NCBI GenBank assembly: GCA_963601575.1
Contig: CAVCFO010000007.1
Coordinates: 11,971 to 75,970 of the forward strand
Direction: 5' to 3'
Length of the DNA stretch: 64,000 nt
Source: CAG-238 sp963601575
Lineage (GTDB): Bacteria; Bacillota; Clostridia; Peptostreptococcales; Anaerovoracaceae
Shown here: piece after piece, positions 27,866 through 35,724 of the stretch
How the letters are laid out: every line of letters begins with the position of its first letter
How positions within the stretch are numbered: position 1 is the stretch's first letter
Notes under the pieces: model-generated
Told to the model about the DNA's origin: nothing
Database searches by the model: none
What the model saw: the letters and a program-made list of their open reading frames with translations, nothing else
Program-made: the position numbers and the translations under genes

Positions 27866-28609
27866 CTACGCCTCGTCCTCCGTCATGTCAAAGAAATTTG
27901 TATTTCCACTGTCTTTAGGGATTGTGATCTTGTTCTTTGCACTGCCGAAGATCTTTTTCCATGCCTTATCGACTTTCTTCGCCTCGGTCTTTGCGTATTT
28001 TGCCTGTTCCTCGTCAGTGAGGCTGCCATCCGCCTGCTTTCCCTCGATGATGAGCGCGACATAGTTTCCGTTTATGTAGAGCCTTGCAGCAAGCACGCGC
28101 TGAAGGTCCATATTATACATCCTGTTATAGCTTAGAACCTGCTCGTAGCCTTCCTGAAGCTTCGCTGCGGCGGTCTTTGCATAACCTTTTTTTACCTTGA
28201 GAATTATCGTGCAGTCGGACTGAAGTGCCGAGTTTGAATTTGACTCAGCCGCCCAGTTTACGACTTTTTTCATGTTGAGCCCGTAGTAATCCTGAAGATA
28301 TTTTTTTGTAATCGCGCTGTCGCTGGTATAGCTCTTGCCGAGGGACTTTTTCAGCTTCTTTAGGATCTGCTTTGAGGTGAGAGTTACTGTCTTCTTGCTT
28401 GTGGATGTTGAGGTAAGAAGCGTTGCGATTTCATCACCCGCATCCTCGGATGCCGCCGGCCCGGTATAAGCCCATCCCGTGTTTGCTGTTTTGGTAGCTA
28501 CCGCAGCCTGCGCAGTGCTTCCTGCAAATGCCGCGGAGGCTCCGCAAAGCGCAAGTGAAAGAGCCAGGGTGAGGCTCAGGGCTGTTCTTAAAATCTTGTT
28601 TTTCTTCAT
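27866..28609 (-). CDS. Secreted DUF4358-like protein
   Basis: About 247 residues from ATG 28609, chosen because AGAAGGAG lies 10 bases upstream and a signal peptide (about 1-30, LALSLALCGASAAFAGS) starts there; the open frame extends to 28774 without support. A Ser/Thr-rich stretch (about 55-75) leads into a domain resembling DUF4358: YYGLN, a repeated alpha/beta pattern with ILKVK and LQEGYEQVLSYNRMY, and GNYVALII. The family has no known activity but commonly accompanies MBOAT/DHHW genes in Bacillota, as here. Role in surface acylation is inference from context. Confidence 0.75.
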   Translation of the reverse strand: MKKNKILRTALSLTLALSLALCGASAAFAGSTAQAAVATKTANTGWAYTGPAASEDAGDEIATLLTSTSTSKKTVTLTSKQILKKLKKSLGKSYTSDSAITKKYLQDYYGLNMKKVVNWAAESNSNSALQSDCTIILKVKKGYAKTAAAKLQEGYEQVLSYNRMYNMDLQRVLAARLYINGNYVALIIEGKQADGSLTDEEQAKYAKTEAKKVDKAWKKIFGSAKNKITIPKDSGNTNFFDMTEDEA

Positions 28610-28652
28610 TTTCTGATACTCCTTCTGAATTTTCGTAATATATTCTTTTGAT

Positions 28653-28698
28653 GGCAGGAAGGCTGCTGGTCGTGCGCACCAAGCCGCCTTTTCCTGCC
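28653..28698 (-). promoter_or_regulatory. Long hairpin in the leader of the DUF4358 gene
   Basis: GGCAGGAA at 28653-28660 is the inverse of TTCCTGCC at 28691-28698; the inner GGCTGCTGGT and ACCAAGCCGCC also pair with a few mismatches. The hairpin sits 44 bases upstream of the start codon, has no U-tract, and lies just after an AT-rich candidate -10 (28704-28713 on minus). It could be an operator or RNA element. Confidence 0.45.
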
Positions 28699-28751
28699 CG
28701 TCCATATATAATACGAAGAAGCTGACAGAAATGTCGGGCAAAAAATAAAAA

Positions 28752-28790
28752 AATAAAATAAAAAATGCAGACATTTTGTATGCTGCATTT
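28752..28790 (-). terminator. Terminator after the anti-sigma gene
   Basis: On the minus strand AAATGCAG (28790-28783) pairs with CTGCATTT (28770-28763), followed by a T-rich run. It separates the sigma/anti-sigma pair from the DUF4358-MBOAT-DHHW genes. Confidence 0.75.
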
Positions 28791-28854
28791 AATAAGCATG
28801 CTATGCGCCGAGGATGGAAGCTTGTGACACCACAAGACCATAGCTAGTCTAACT

Positions 28855-29697
28855 CTATGAGCTTTGGAGCGCCGAGGCAGTCTTCTCAAACTCGGTCTTG
28901 CTCGCGCCGTCTGAATTCGACAGAAGATAGTTTATATCCCCATCTTTCCAAGCTTTGCTGAGAACGCCCTCCGAATCGTGGCCGGAGGAAATATTATCGA
29001 CATTTTTTGATGCATAATATGCGTATGAGTGGCCGCCAAGTCTAAAGTCCACTATCGCAGTTTCGCCAAAAGCTATAGAATAGGTCACATCATCTGCACC
29101 AGCCGGCGCATCTATTGAAAATCCAAGCTTCTCTGAGAACTCATCGACACTTGTCACCTCATCAAACGGAGAGGGTGACAATAAGAGATCCCCATCATCA
29201 GGCGAATTTCCGCCTGATGATGGGCTCTGCGGAGCAGCAAAGCCCTCACTCCCTTGAGAAGAATCCGGATTTTGAGAAGGCTCGGCATCCGGAGCGGTAG
29301 AAGTATCCGGAGCGGCAGCATATTCTGAGCTATCGCCTGGCACCGGAGCCTCGCTTGTCGGCGGGCTCACAACCGAGGCTCCGCCACCGGTGAAATCTCC
29401 ATCTAGGATTCCCGGCAGGAACGCCCCCGCCGCCACAAAGATGACAAGACATGCAGCAAGGCTTGCATATTTTCGCCAGCTTCTATTCACAGGCTTTTTT
29501 GCCTTTGGAATTTGAAGTACGGGCTGCGCAGTCTCCTGCGGAGGCGCGCCTGCTGATTCGGATGATTCTTCGCTCTCCGCCTTGGCAAGCTCTGCCTTTC
29601 GCAGGATATTTGCATGCATCCTGTCCTTTGCACCTTCCGGCAGAGGTACTTCCTCGAAGGCTTCGCGTATTTTATTTTCGTCAAGGTTACCCTTCAT
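28855..29697 (-). CDS. Putative membrane anti-sigma factor
   Basis: 280 residues: cytoplasmic N-terminal part (1-75), one transmembrane helix (about 78-96, LAACLVIFVAAGAFLPGIL), an external Pro/Ser/Asp/Gly-rich linker (about 105-180), and a folded C-terminal domain (about 185-280). This is the layout of an anti-sigma factor with an external sensor. Its start overlaps the end of the ECF sigma gene by 11 bases, so the two proteins are probably translationally coupled and interact. The N-terminal domain has no clear zinc-binding anti-sigma motif; no known sensor domain recognised. Confidence 0.75.
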   Translation of the reverse strand: MKGNLDENKIREAFEEVPLPEGAKDRMHANILRKAELAKAESEESSESAGAPPQETAQPVLQIPKAKKPVNRSWRKYASLAACLVIFVAAGAFLPGILDGDFTGGGASVVSPPTSEAPVPGDSSEYAAAPDTSTAPDAEPSQNPDSSQGSEGFAAPQSPSSGGNSPDDGDLLLSPSPFDEVTSVDEFSEKLGFSIDAPAGADDVTYSIAFGETAIVDFRLGGHSYAYYASKNVDNISSGHDSEGVLSKAWKDGDINYLLSNSDGASKTEFEKTASALQSS

Positions 29698-30205
29698 CTG
29701 TCATGTCCTCCTGAAATGTCAGCAAATGCTTTAGCTTGCCGCGGGCATCCCGCAGCTGATTTCGAACCGTTGAGGGCGGTCTTGCCAGTATCGATGCGAT
29801 TTCGCCCGTGGAATATCCTTCGAAATAGTGCAGCCATATAACTTCCTTATATTTATCCGGAAGCTCCATGACCTGCTCGCGAACCTCCCGAAGAACCGCA
29901 TCGGCTTCCGTTTTTTCGTCCCGAATCTCGGGCGCAGAGTCGATATCGCTGACCTTTTGGTTCCACCAATGCTTGAGCCGGTCCTTACATATATTCATCG
30001 CCGCCCTCGTAAGCCACGCCCGCTCATGCCTTTCGTTCTCAAACTCAGCATCGCTTGTGATCGCCCGCACGAATGTATCCTCCGTGCAGTCCTCTGCGTC
30101 CTGCGGATTTTTCATAAAAGCGTAGCAAAGGCGATAAATTGCCTGATAATGCCGCAGGTAAAAACCCTCGAAATCTTCACTCGCGCGCCGAAAAGATTTC
30201 TCCAT
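29687..30205 (-). CDS. ECF-type RNA polymerase sigma factor
   Basis: 172 residues with regions 2 and 4 of sigma-70: YRLCYAFMKNPQDAEDCTEDTFVRA (region 2.2-2.4, shown here only by its key D/E pattern) and a C-terminal helix-turn-helix (YFEGYSTGEIASILARPPSTVRNQL region). A TACAGGAGGG site lies before ATG 30205. Paired with the anti-sigma gene. The nearby surface acylation genes are plausible targets but no shared promoter sequence was proven. A CGTATA typical of ECF -10 boxes occurs upstream on the minus strand (near 30230) without a convincing -35. Confidence 0.88.
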   Translation of the reverse strand: MEKSFRRASEDFEGFYLRHYQAIYRLCYAFMKNPQDAEDCTEDTFVRAITSDAEFENERHERAWLTRAAMNICKDRLKHWWNQKVSDIDSAPEIRDEKTEADAVLREVREQVMELPDKYKEVIWLHYFEGYSTGEIASILARPPSTVRNQLRDARGKLKHLLTFQEDMTDEG

Positions 30206-30261
30206 ATTTCCCTCCTGTAACTAATATACGATTTAGCCTTGTGATTTGTCGGATATTTTTC

Positions 30262-30294
30262 GAAAAAAATCGGCCGCCAGGGATGCGAGCCGAT
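30262..30294 (-). terminator. Terminator after fba
   Basis: On minus, ATCGGC (30294-30289) pairs with GCCGAT (30274-30269), followed by seven T. Ends the aldolase transcript before the sigma gene. Confidence 0.8.
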
Positions 30295-30306
30295 AATTTT
30301 GCGGGT

Positions 30307-31236
30307 TTATAATGTGCCGGAAGCGTTCAAAACGTTCTTGATCTTGTGCTGAACCATTGCCTTGATCGCATCTCTTCCCGGCCCGAGATATTTGCGCGGG
30401 TCAAAGTCCGCAGGATTTCCGGCGATATATTTGCGAACCTCCGCCGTCATTGCAAGACGAAGGTCGGTATCGATGTTGACCTTGCAAATGCCATATTTTG
30501 TGGCCTCGCGGATCATTTCTTCCGGAACGCCTTGCGCCCCCGGAATATTTCCACCATAAGCGTTGCACTTGTCGACAAACTCTTTCAAAACAGAAGAAGC
30601 ACCGTGGAGCACCAGCGGAGTGTCTGGAATGAGCTTATGTATCGCCTTTAGCCTCTCAAAGTCAAGATAAGGCTCGCCCTTGAATTTGTATGCGCCGTGG
30701 CTTGTGCCGATTGCGATTGCAAGTGAGTCTACGCCTGTCTTTTCAACAAACTCAGCCGCTTCGCCCGGGTCTGTGAATGTGGCGCTGCGAGCGTCTACCT
30801 TTACGTTATCCTCAACTCCTGCGAGCTTTCCAAGCTCCGCTTCAACCACTACGCCATGCGCATGAGCATATTCTACCACTTCTCTTGTTATGCGGATATT
30901 TTCCTCAAACGGATGCTTTGAACCGTCGATCATAACTGAGGTGAAGCCGTCGTCTACACACTTTTTGCAGATATCGAAATCCTCGCCGTGGTCAAGGTGC
31001 AGGGCGATATCAAGCCCTGTGTCGATAATCGCCGCCTCCACGAGCTTTGTCAGGTAAGCAGGCTTTGCGTATTTGCGCGCCCCTGCGGAAACCTGCAGAA
31101 TCAGTGGAGATTGCTCAAGCTTTGCCGCATCCACGATTCCCTGTATAATTTCCATATTATTTACATTAAAAGCGCCTATTGCATAATCTGATTGCAATGC
31201 CTTGGCGAACATTTCTTTCGTTGTGACTAATGCCAT
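30307..31236 (-). CDS. fba: Class II fructose-bisphosphate aldolase
   Basis: Zinc-dependent glycolytic enzyme splitting fructose-1,6-bisphosphate, 309 residues. Zinc-binding histidines are in LHLDHGEDF; catalytic and substrate segments EAELGKLAG, AIGTSHGAYKF, LHGASSV and KVNIDTDLR are present. AAAGGAAG precedes the start. Single gene between a terminator and the YceG-like gene. Confidence 0.97.
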   Translation of the reverse strand: MALVTTKEMFAKALQSDYAIGAFNVNNMEIIQGIVDAAKLEQSPLILQVSAGARKYAKPAYLTKLVEAAIIDTGLDIALHLDHGEDFDICKKCVDDGFTSVMIDGSKHPFEENIRITREVVEYAHAHGVVVEAELGKLAGVEDNVKVDARSATFTDPGEAAEFVEKTGVDSLAIAIGTSHGAYKFKGEPYLDFERLKAIHKLIPDTPLVLHGASSVLKEFVDKCNAYGGNIPGAQGVPEEMIREATKYGICKVNIDTDLRLAMTAEVRKYIAGNPADFDPRKYLGPGRDAIKAMVQHKIKNVLNASGTL

Positions 31237-31285
31237 CTTAATCTTCCTTTCGTGTAATCAAATTTTATCCTGCGATATTGCAAGC

Positions 31286-31792
31286 CTAGCTCCAGTTGAC
31301 CTTGCGGGCAATCTGTGCCTTCGTAGAGCCTTTTTCGAAGGTGAAGGTTCCGGCGCTAACCTTCTCGTGGTCGAGCCCTTGCTCGTCGCAGACAGCCTGA
31401 TAGTCCGCATAATCGCTGAAGAGCCCGCTATCCACAAGACATTGAATCGCGGCGGAGGCGGTGGAACCTGTTACAACGACCTCCACATCTCTTGTGATCG
31501 CGCCGCTGACCCAAAGCTCGGCCTGACCCCCGCTATCCGCAGCGGAATCCGAATTTGCGGTAGCAGAATTCGAATCACCTGCGGCTTTATCCCCGGCACC
31601 GGAATCATCTGTATCCCCCGTATCGCCTGCAGGCTCTGTAACATTTGTATCGCTTCCGTCATTTATCAGCTGTTTCGGATATTCGAGAATCACATTCATT
31701 CTCCAGGTTATAATAAGAGCCGCGGCTGCGAGAATCAGCACCACTATAATAATGTCATTTTTATCATAAATAAAGTCTTTTAGCTTTTTCAT
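31286..31792 (-). CDS. Small membrane protein with YceG/MltG-like region, no catalytic domain
   Basis: 168 residues from ATG 31792, which has ACGGAGGAC upstream; the frame is open much further back, but that part is antisense to rluA and has no start signal. One N-terminal transmembrane helix (about 13-31), an acidic Asp/Ser/Gly/Ala linker (about 45-90), then about 70 residues resembling the LysM-like N-terminal module of the endolytic transglycosylase MltG (VTGSTASAAIQCLVDSGL pattern, then GTFTFEKGSTKAQIARKV). The catalytic YceG domain is absent. A cell-wall role is inferred from the module only. Confidence 0.7.
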   Translation of the reverse strand: MKKLKDFIYDKNDIIIVVLILAAAALIITWRMNVILEYPKQLINDGSDTNVTEPAGDTGDTDDSGAGDKAAGDSNSATANSDSAADSGGQAELWVSGAITRDVEVVVTGSTASAAIQCLVDSGLFSDYADYQAVCDEQGLDHEKVSAGTFTFEKGSTKAQIARKVNWS

Positions 31793-31829
31793 TTTGTCCT
31801 CCGTAAGTATTCGTGCGAACTGATAATAT

Positions 31830-31876
31830 ATTTTAACACATTTAGACTTTTTTCTCAAGGGATTTTGTTGTATAAT
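31830..31876. promoter_or_regulatory. Divergent promoter region: YceG-like gene (-) and rluA (+)
   Basis: Minus: TTGAGA (31858-31853) and TAAAAT (31835-31830) with a 17-base spacer. Plus: a perfect TATAAT at 31871-31876 with only a T-rich -35 region at 31848-31853. The plus -10 lies just 6 bases before the rluA ATG. Confidence 0.6.
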
Positions 31877-31882
31877 GATTTT

Positions 31883-32866
31883 ATGTTCAAAATTACGATT
31901 ACAGAAAATGAGGCGGGGCAGAGGCTCGACCGATTCTTGAAGAAATATTTTAATAATGCATCGCTTGGCACGATATATAAGATAATCCGAAAGGACATCA
32001 AGCTGAATGGAAAGCGTGCCGGCGAAAATACCATGCTTTCGCCGGGGGACGAGCTTGCAATCTATGTCAGCGACGAGACAGCGACGGCTCTTCGCAAGGA
32101 AAAGACGCATAAGAAGGTCAGGAGGCAGTTTCGGATCGCATACGAGGATGAGGATATTCTGGTCGTAGAAAAGCCCTTCGGGCTGCTTACCCACGGCGAC
32201 CATACCGAGAAAAAGAACCACCTTGCAAATCAGGTAATAGGCTATCTGATAGAAAAGGGCGACTATAATCCAAGGACTGAGAAGACCTTTGTGCCGGCCC
32301 CCGCAAACCGGCTCGACCGAAATACCACCGGCCTTGTTGTATTCGGAAAGAACGCGGCGGCGCTTCAGAATCTGAACAGATTGATCAGAGAAAAGGACAA
32401 AATCCACAAGCTTTATCTGACCATTGCTTCGGGCAAACTCCAAAAACCTATCCGCCTCAGGTCGAAGATGACAAAGGATGCAGAAAGGAATATGATCAGC
32501 GTCCTTGATGAGGGCGAGCAGGGAAGGCTCATGGAAACCATCGCAAGGCCTCTTATGACCGCAAGCTTCGAGGGCAGAGACTATACGCTGGTAGAGGTAG
32601 AGATCCTGACAGGCAGGACCCACCAGATCCGTGCGCACCTTGCGAAGGCTGGCTATCCGATAATCGGAGATGCGAAATACGGCGAGCAGGGGGTAAATGC
32701 GGATATGCTGGCAAAATTCGGACTTTCTACGCAGCTCCTCCACGCATACAAGCTGATCTTTGAGGAGTACGCAGGTGATGCGCCTCTGGTAGTGATCTCT
32801 CAGCTTCCTGCGGATTTTGAGCAGATAAAAAAGACTATTTTTGGAGATTATGAGGTGAAAAAATGA
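31883..32866 (+). CDS. RluA-family 23S rRNA pseudouridine synthase
   Basis: About 327 residues. N-terminal S4-like RNA-binding region (DRFLKKYF...), then the synthase domain with the catalytic aspartate in NRLDRNTTGLVVF and the RTHQIRAHLAKAGYPIIGDAKYG segment. Which uridine is modified cannot be read. ATG 31883 follows a TATAAT by 6 bases and has no Shine-Dalgarno at normal distance; TTG 31865 is an alternative but lies ahead of that -10 box. Its last four bases overlap lepB (ATGA). Confidence 0.92.
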   Translation: MFKITITENEAGQRLDRFLKKYFNNASLGTIYKIIRKDIKLNGKRAGENTMLSPGDELAIYVSDETATALRKEKTHKKVRRQFRIAYEDEDILVVEKPFGLLTHGDHTEKKNHLANQVIGYLIEKGDYNPRTEKTFVPAPANRLDRNTTGLVVFGKNAAALQNLNRLIREKDKIHKLYLTIASGKLQKPIRLRSKMTKDAERNMISVLDEGEQGRLMETIARPLMTASFEGRDYTLVEVEILTGRTHQIRAHLAKAGYPIIGDAKYGEQGVNADMLAKFGLSTQLLHAYKLIFEEYAGDAPLVVISQLPADFEQIKKTIFGDYEVKK

Positions 32867-33387
32867 AGGGGAAAATTATTGAATGGCTAAAAGACATATT
32901 GCTGGCGGTAGTGATCGCCGCCCTGATACTGCTCTTTATCAAACCGATCGTGATACAGCAGCATTCGATGGAGCCGAATTTCCAGCCGGGAGACTATGTC
33001 CTGACAAGCAGGCAGGCATATAGGCTATTCGGAGAACCAGAGAGGGGCGACATCATCGTATTTAAGTCAGAGCTCCTAGATGATGAGGGAAATGTCAAGA
33101 ACCTTATCAAGCGAATCATCGCCCTGCCCGGGGATACCATTGCAATCAAGAACGGATATACCTATGTAAACGGCGAGAAGATCGATGAGCCATATGTTGC
33201 AGAGCAGGGTCTTTCAGGAGAAATGGAAGAAATCACGGTTCCTGCCGGCGAGCTCTTTGTCATGGGCGATAACCGCGGCGTCAGCGAGGATAGCCGCTCC
33301 CCAAGGGTCGGAACGATCTCAGAGGATACGATCGTAGGCAAGGTCATAATCAGGCTCTATCCGTTCAAGAATATAAAGATATTTTAA
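32863..33387 (+). CDS. lepB: Signal peptidase I
   Basis: Membrane serine/lysine protease removing signal peptides, 174 residues. A single N-terminal membrane helix (about 11-30), catalytic serine in QHSMEP (S35), catalytic lysine in KNLIKRIIALPGD (K83), and the GDNRGVSEDSR box. Short Bacillota SipS-like form. ATG overlaps the rluA stop by four bases, giving translational coupling. Confidence 0.95.
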   Translation: MKGKIIEWLKDILLAVVIAALILLFIKPIVIQQHSMEPNFQPGDYVLTSRQAYRLFGEPERGDIIVFKSELLDDEGNVKNLIKRIIALPGDTIAIKNGYTYVNGEKIDEPYVAEQGLSGEMEEITVPAGELFVMGDNRGVSEDSRSPRVGTISEDTIVGKVIIRLYPFKNIKIF

Positions 33388-33390
33388 AAA

Positions 33391-33425
33391 ATAAAAAAAG
33401 CCGGTTCGAAAGATCCGGCGAAAGG
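33391..33425 (+). promoter_or_regulatory. Small hairpin between lepB and smpB
   Basis: GCCGG (33400-33404) pairs with CCGGC (33415-33419), with an inner TC/GA pair capped by a GAAA tetraloop. It follows an A-rich stretch and has no T-run, so an mRNA-stability element is as likely as a terminator. Confidence 0.4.
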
Positions 33426-33432
33426 ATAATAT

Positions 33433-33894
33433 ATGGCAAAAAAAGAACGAAAGTTAGTAGCTAACAACAAAAAGGCCTACCACGACTTTTTCATAGAAGA
33501 AACCTACGAGGCGGGCATCGTCCTTACCGGCACCGAGATAAAATCCGTTCGCCAAGGCAAGGTGAGCATCAAAGAAAGCTATGCGAGGATCAGAGACGGG
33601 GAGATGCTGATCTATGGCATGAACATCAGCCCATATGAACAGGGTAATCGCTTCAACGTCGATCCGCTGAGAGAGCGAAAGCTCCTGCTGCATAAGCAGG
33701 AAATCCGCAAGCTGATCGGGCAGACGACCCTGAAGGGATTTTCGATCGTGCCGCTTGCGATGTATATAAATGAAGAGGGCCTGGCCAAGGTCGAAATCGG
33801 ACTTGCAAGGGGCAAGAAAAATTACGACAAGCGCGAGGATATTGCAAAACGGGATGCCAGGCGCGATATACAGCGCCGCATGAAGATGCGATGA
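33433..33894 (+). CDS. smpB: tmRNA-binding protein SmpB
   Basis: 153 residues, normal size. Binds tmRNA and brings it to stalled ribosomes. Features: NKKAYHDFFIEETYEAGIVLTGTE region (GTEIKSVR), QTTLKGFSIVPL, and the basic C-terminal tail (KNYDKREDIAKRDARRDIQRR), which probes the mRNA channel. The tmRNA gene starts 95 bases downstream, the common arrangement. Confidence 0.97.
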   Translation: MAKKERKLVANNKKAYHDFFIEETYEAGIVLTGTEIKSVRQGKVSIKESYARIRDGEMLIYGMNISPYEQGNRFNVDPLRERKLLLHKQEIRKLIGQTTLKGFSIVPLAMYINEEGLAKVEIGLARGKKNYDKREDIAKRDARRDIQRRMKMR

Positions 33895-33989
33895 CTAGAA
33901 GGTGTAACCTTTTTATGCTCCGCTTTGAGTTATTTATGAGAGGGGCGACGGAATGCGAGACCTCGAGGATATGAGATTATATGGTAAAT

Positions 33990-34361
33990 GGGGATGTAAA
34001 GGTTTCGACGGGGGTGTAGAAGCCGGATAAGCGAGCGGTAGTTGGCTCAGACTACCTAAAAAAGGGCCCGTTAAATATAAACGCTAAAAATAACAACAAT
34101 TTCGCATTAGCAGCATAGTTCTGCAGCGCCTAAGGCGTAGCGCGCCGGACGCAGCTTCCCCGTAGGCTGTGAAATCGGCGTCGACTATACGGGAAAACCT
34201 GCGGAGAGTTCTCGGTATCCGTATGGGACTAACGAGATAGCAAAGGCGGCAGCCTGTTAATGGGCGGCCGCCCGCGCGAAATACCAAATCATTAACTGCG
34301 CTCGGAGAAAATCCTGTGGAAATGCTTTCGGACGCGAGTTCGACTCTCGCCATCTCCACCA
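33990..34361 (+). ncRNA. ssrA: Transfer-messenger RNA (tmRNA)
   Basis: 372 nt. Rescues stalled ribosomes and tags the nascent chain. The 5' end GGGGAT pairs with ATCTCC next to the 3' ACCA, and the TTCGACTCTCGCC T-arm precedes it. The tag reading frame starts at GCT 34083 and ends at TAG 34116, encoding AKNNNNFALAA. The CCA end is encoded. A strong terminator follows at 34426. Confidence 0.96.
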
Positions 34362-34425
34362 AACAATGCAAATCCGAACTCTGTATTCTTCATCAAATAC
34401 ACTTTTGGATTTGTTTATCAGATAG

Positions 34426-34455
34426 AGAACGCACGGTAATCGTGCGTTCTTTTTC
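34426..34455 (+). terminator. Terminator of tmRNA
   Basis: Perfect 10-base stem AGAACGCACG (34426-34435) with CGTGCGTTCT (34441-34450), loop GTAAT, then TTTT. Confidence 0.9.
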
Positions 34456-34476
34456 TTGTGGCTTTAGTGGAATAAA

Positions 34477-34497
34477 ACCACCGGCTGAGCCGGTGGT
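34477..34497. repeat. Perfect 21-base palindrome ACCACCGGCT-G-AGCCGGTGGT
   Basis: Ten-base arms around one central G. Palindromes of this ACCACCGGC..GCCGGTGGT type are common as dispersed REP-like units and at IS200/IS605-type element ends in Bacillota. No transposase is near, so this is a lone unit or a second terminator-like hairpin without a T-run. Confidence 0.6.
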
Positions 34498-34514
34498 CAT
34501 GATTTGAATATAAG

Positions 34515-34544
34515 CTTGCAAAAAGCTGCAAGTTTGCGTAAAAT
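34515..34544 (+). promoter_or_regulatory. Promoter with inverted repeat before the AIR-synthase-like gene
   Basis: TTGCAA at 34516-34521 and TAAAAT at 34539-34544, 17-base spacer. CTTGCA (34515-34520) and TGCAAG (34527-34532) form an inverted repeat over the -35, a possible repressor site. Confidence 0.55.
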
Positions 34545-34577
34545 AGAATCAGCTAACAGAAAGTAGGAGAAAACAGA

Positions 34578-35573
34578 ATGCTAAAGGTAGGAAAACTGGA
34601 TAATGACTTCCTCTCAAGGGCGGTCATCGGAAATATAAAATATAGGCGGAAGGAGGTGCTGGTGCACGCAGGCGTGGGCGAGGACTGCGCCGCAATAGAT
34701 TTCGGAAAGTACGAGTGCGTGATGTCAACGGATCCCATTACCGCGTCGGTAAATGACATCGGAAGGCTTTGCATACACATCTCCGCAAACGACATCGCCT
34801 CAAACGGTATAGAGCCCCTCGGAATTATGCTCGCCGTGATGCTCCCTATGGGAACAACAGAAGAAGATGTTGCTTGCATAATGAAGCAGGCATCAGATGC
34901 CGCCGCAGAATGTAATATTGAAATAATCGGCGGACATACCGAGATCACGACGGCCGTGAATCGCCCCGTAATAGTCTCAACCGCAGTCGGAAGAGCGCCT
35001 TGCGGAGGCTGTGCCTCTGCAAGGGATATAGAGCCTGGCGACAGCATCATAATGACGAAAACTGCCGGGATCGAAGGCACGGGGATCATAGCAAGAGACT
35101 GCGCAGGCGAGCTCGCAGGAGTTCTGACCGCAGGCGAGCTTATGCATGCACAGCGCCTTCTTTCTAATGTCAGCGTCGTAAGAGAAGGGATCATAGCAGG
35201 CAGCATCGGAACACACGGGATGCACGATGTCACAGAAGGCGGAATCCTGGGGGCAATCTGGGAAATGTGCGATATCGCAGGCGCGGGCGCAATCATCGAT
35301 AGGCAGAAAATCCCGACAGATCCTGTTTCTGAGAAAATCTGCGCGCGCTTTGGAATCGACATACTTCGCCTGATTTCGAGCGGCTCAATGCTGATCGTAG
35401 CCCCGCCCGAAAAAAAAGATAGGATTATAACAGAAATTTCCGCGCAGGGCATCGCAGCTTGCCAGATAGGAAAAATTACGCGAAAGGAAGATGGCCTGTA
35501 TATCACGGACGGAAAGAACCGCTCGAGAATCGAGCCTCCGAGGCCCGACGAGCTCTACAAAGTCATAAAATAA
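34578..35573 (+). CDS. AIR synthase-related protein (HypE/PurM superfamily)
   Basis: 331 residues with the two-lobed ATP-binding PurM/HypE/ThiL fold: GVGEDCAAIDFG near residue 32, STDPITASVNDIGRLCIHISANDIASNGIEPL (the metal/ATP loop; key residues D52, N76, D77), GGHTEIT, and GMHDVTEGGILGA. It resembles the HypE-like clostridial group but lacks the C-terminal PRxC of true HypE, ending in YKVIK, and no hydrogenase genes are near. The substrate is therefore unknown. AGTAGGAGAAAA precedes the ATG. Confidence 0.78.
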   Translation: MLKVGKLDNDFLSRAVIGNIKYRRKEVLVHAGVGEDCAAIDFGKYECVMSTDPITASVNDIGRLCIHISANDIASNGIEPLGIMLAVMLPMGTTEEDVACIMKQASDAAAECNIEIIGGHTEITTAVNRPVIVSTAVGRAPCGGCASARDIEPGDSIIMTKTAGIEGTGIIARDCAGELAGVLTAGELMHAQRLLSNVSVVREGIIAGSIGTHGMHDVTEGGILGAIWEMCDIAGAGAIIDRQKIPTDPVSEKICARFGIDILRLISSGSMLIVAPPEKKDRIITEISAQGIAACQIGKITRKEDGLYITDGKNRSRIEPPRPDELYKVIK

Positions 35574-35638
35574 TAAGCAAAAAAATAAGCAAAATACGCA
35601 TCGGCCGAAGCACTCTTTATGAAGAAATGGTGAAAAAC

Positions 35639-35705
35639 TAGACAATGTCAACATTTTCGAGTATAATAATATAGTCTCGAGGGGAACCCGTCCCTCAGAT
35701 ACTAT
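35639..35705 (+). promoter_or_regulatory. Promoter and leader hairpin of the lytic transglycosylase gene
   Basis: TAGACA (35639-35644) and TATAAT (35662-35667), 17-base spacer. Just downstream ATAGT (35671-35675) can pair with ACTAT (35701-35705), and GAGGG with CCCTC inside. The hairpin occupies the very 5' end of the predicted transcript; too small to match a c-di-AMP riboswitch. Confidence 0.6.
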
Positions 35706-35724
35706 TTTGAAAAGAGGAAATAAT

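Noticed and set aside
31793..32743. Minus-strand extension of the YceG-like frame across rluA
   Set aside because: It is antisense to a clear RluA gene and the ribosome site and membrane helix support the start at 31792.
35671..35705. c-di-AMP (ydaO) riboswitch before the lytic transglycosylase
   Set aside because: Too short and lacking the conserved ydaO core; only a simple hairpin is present.
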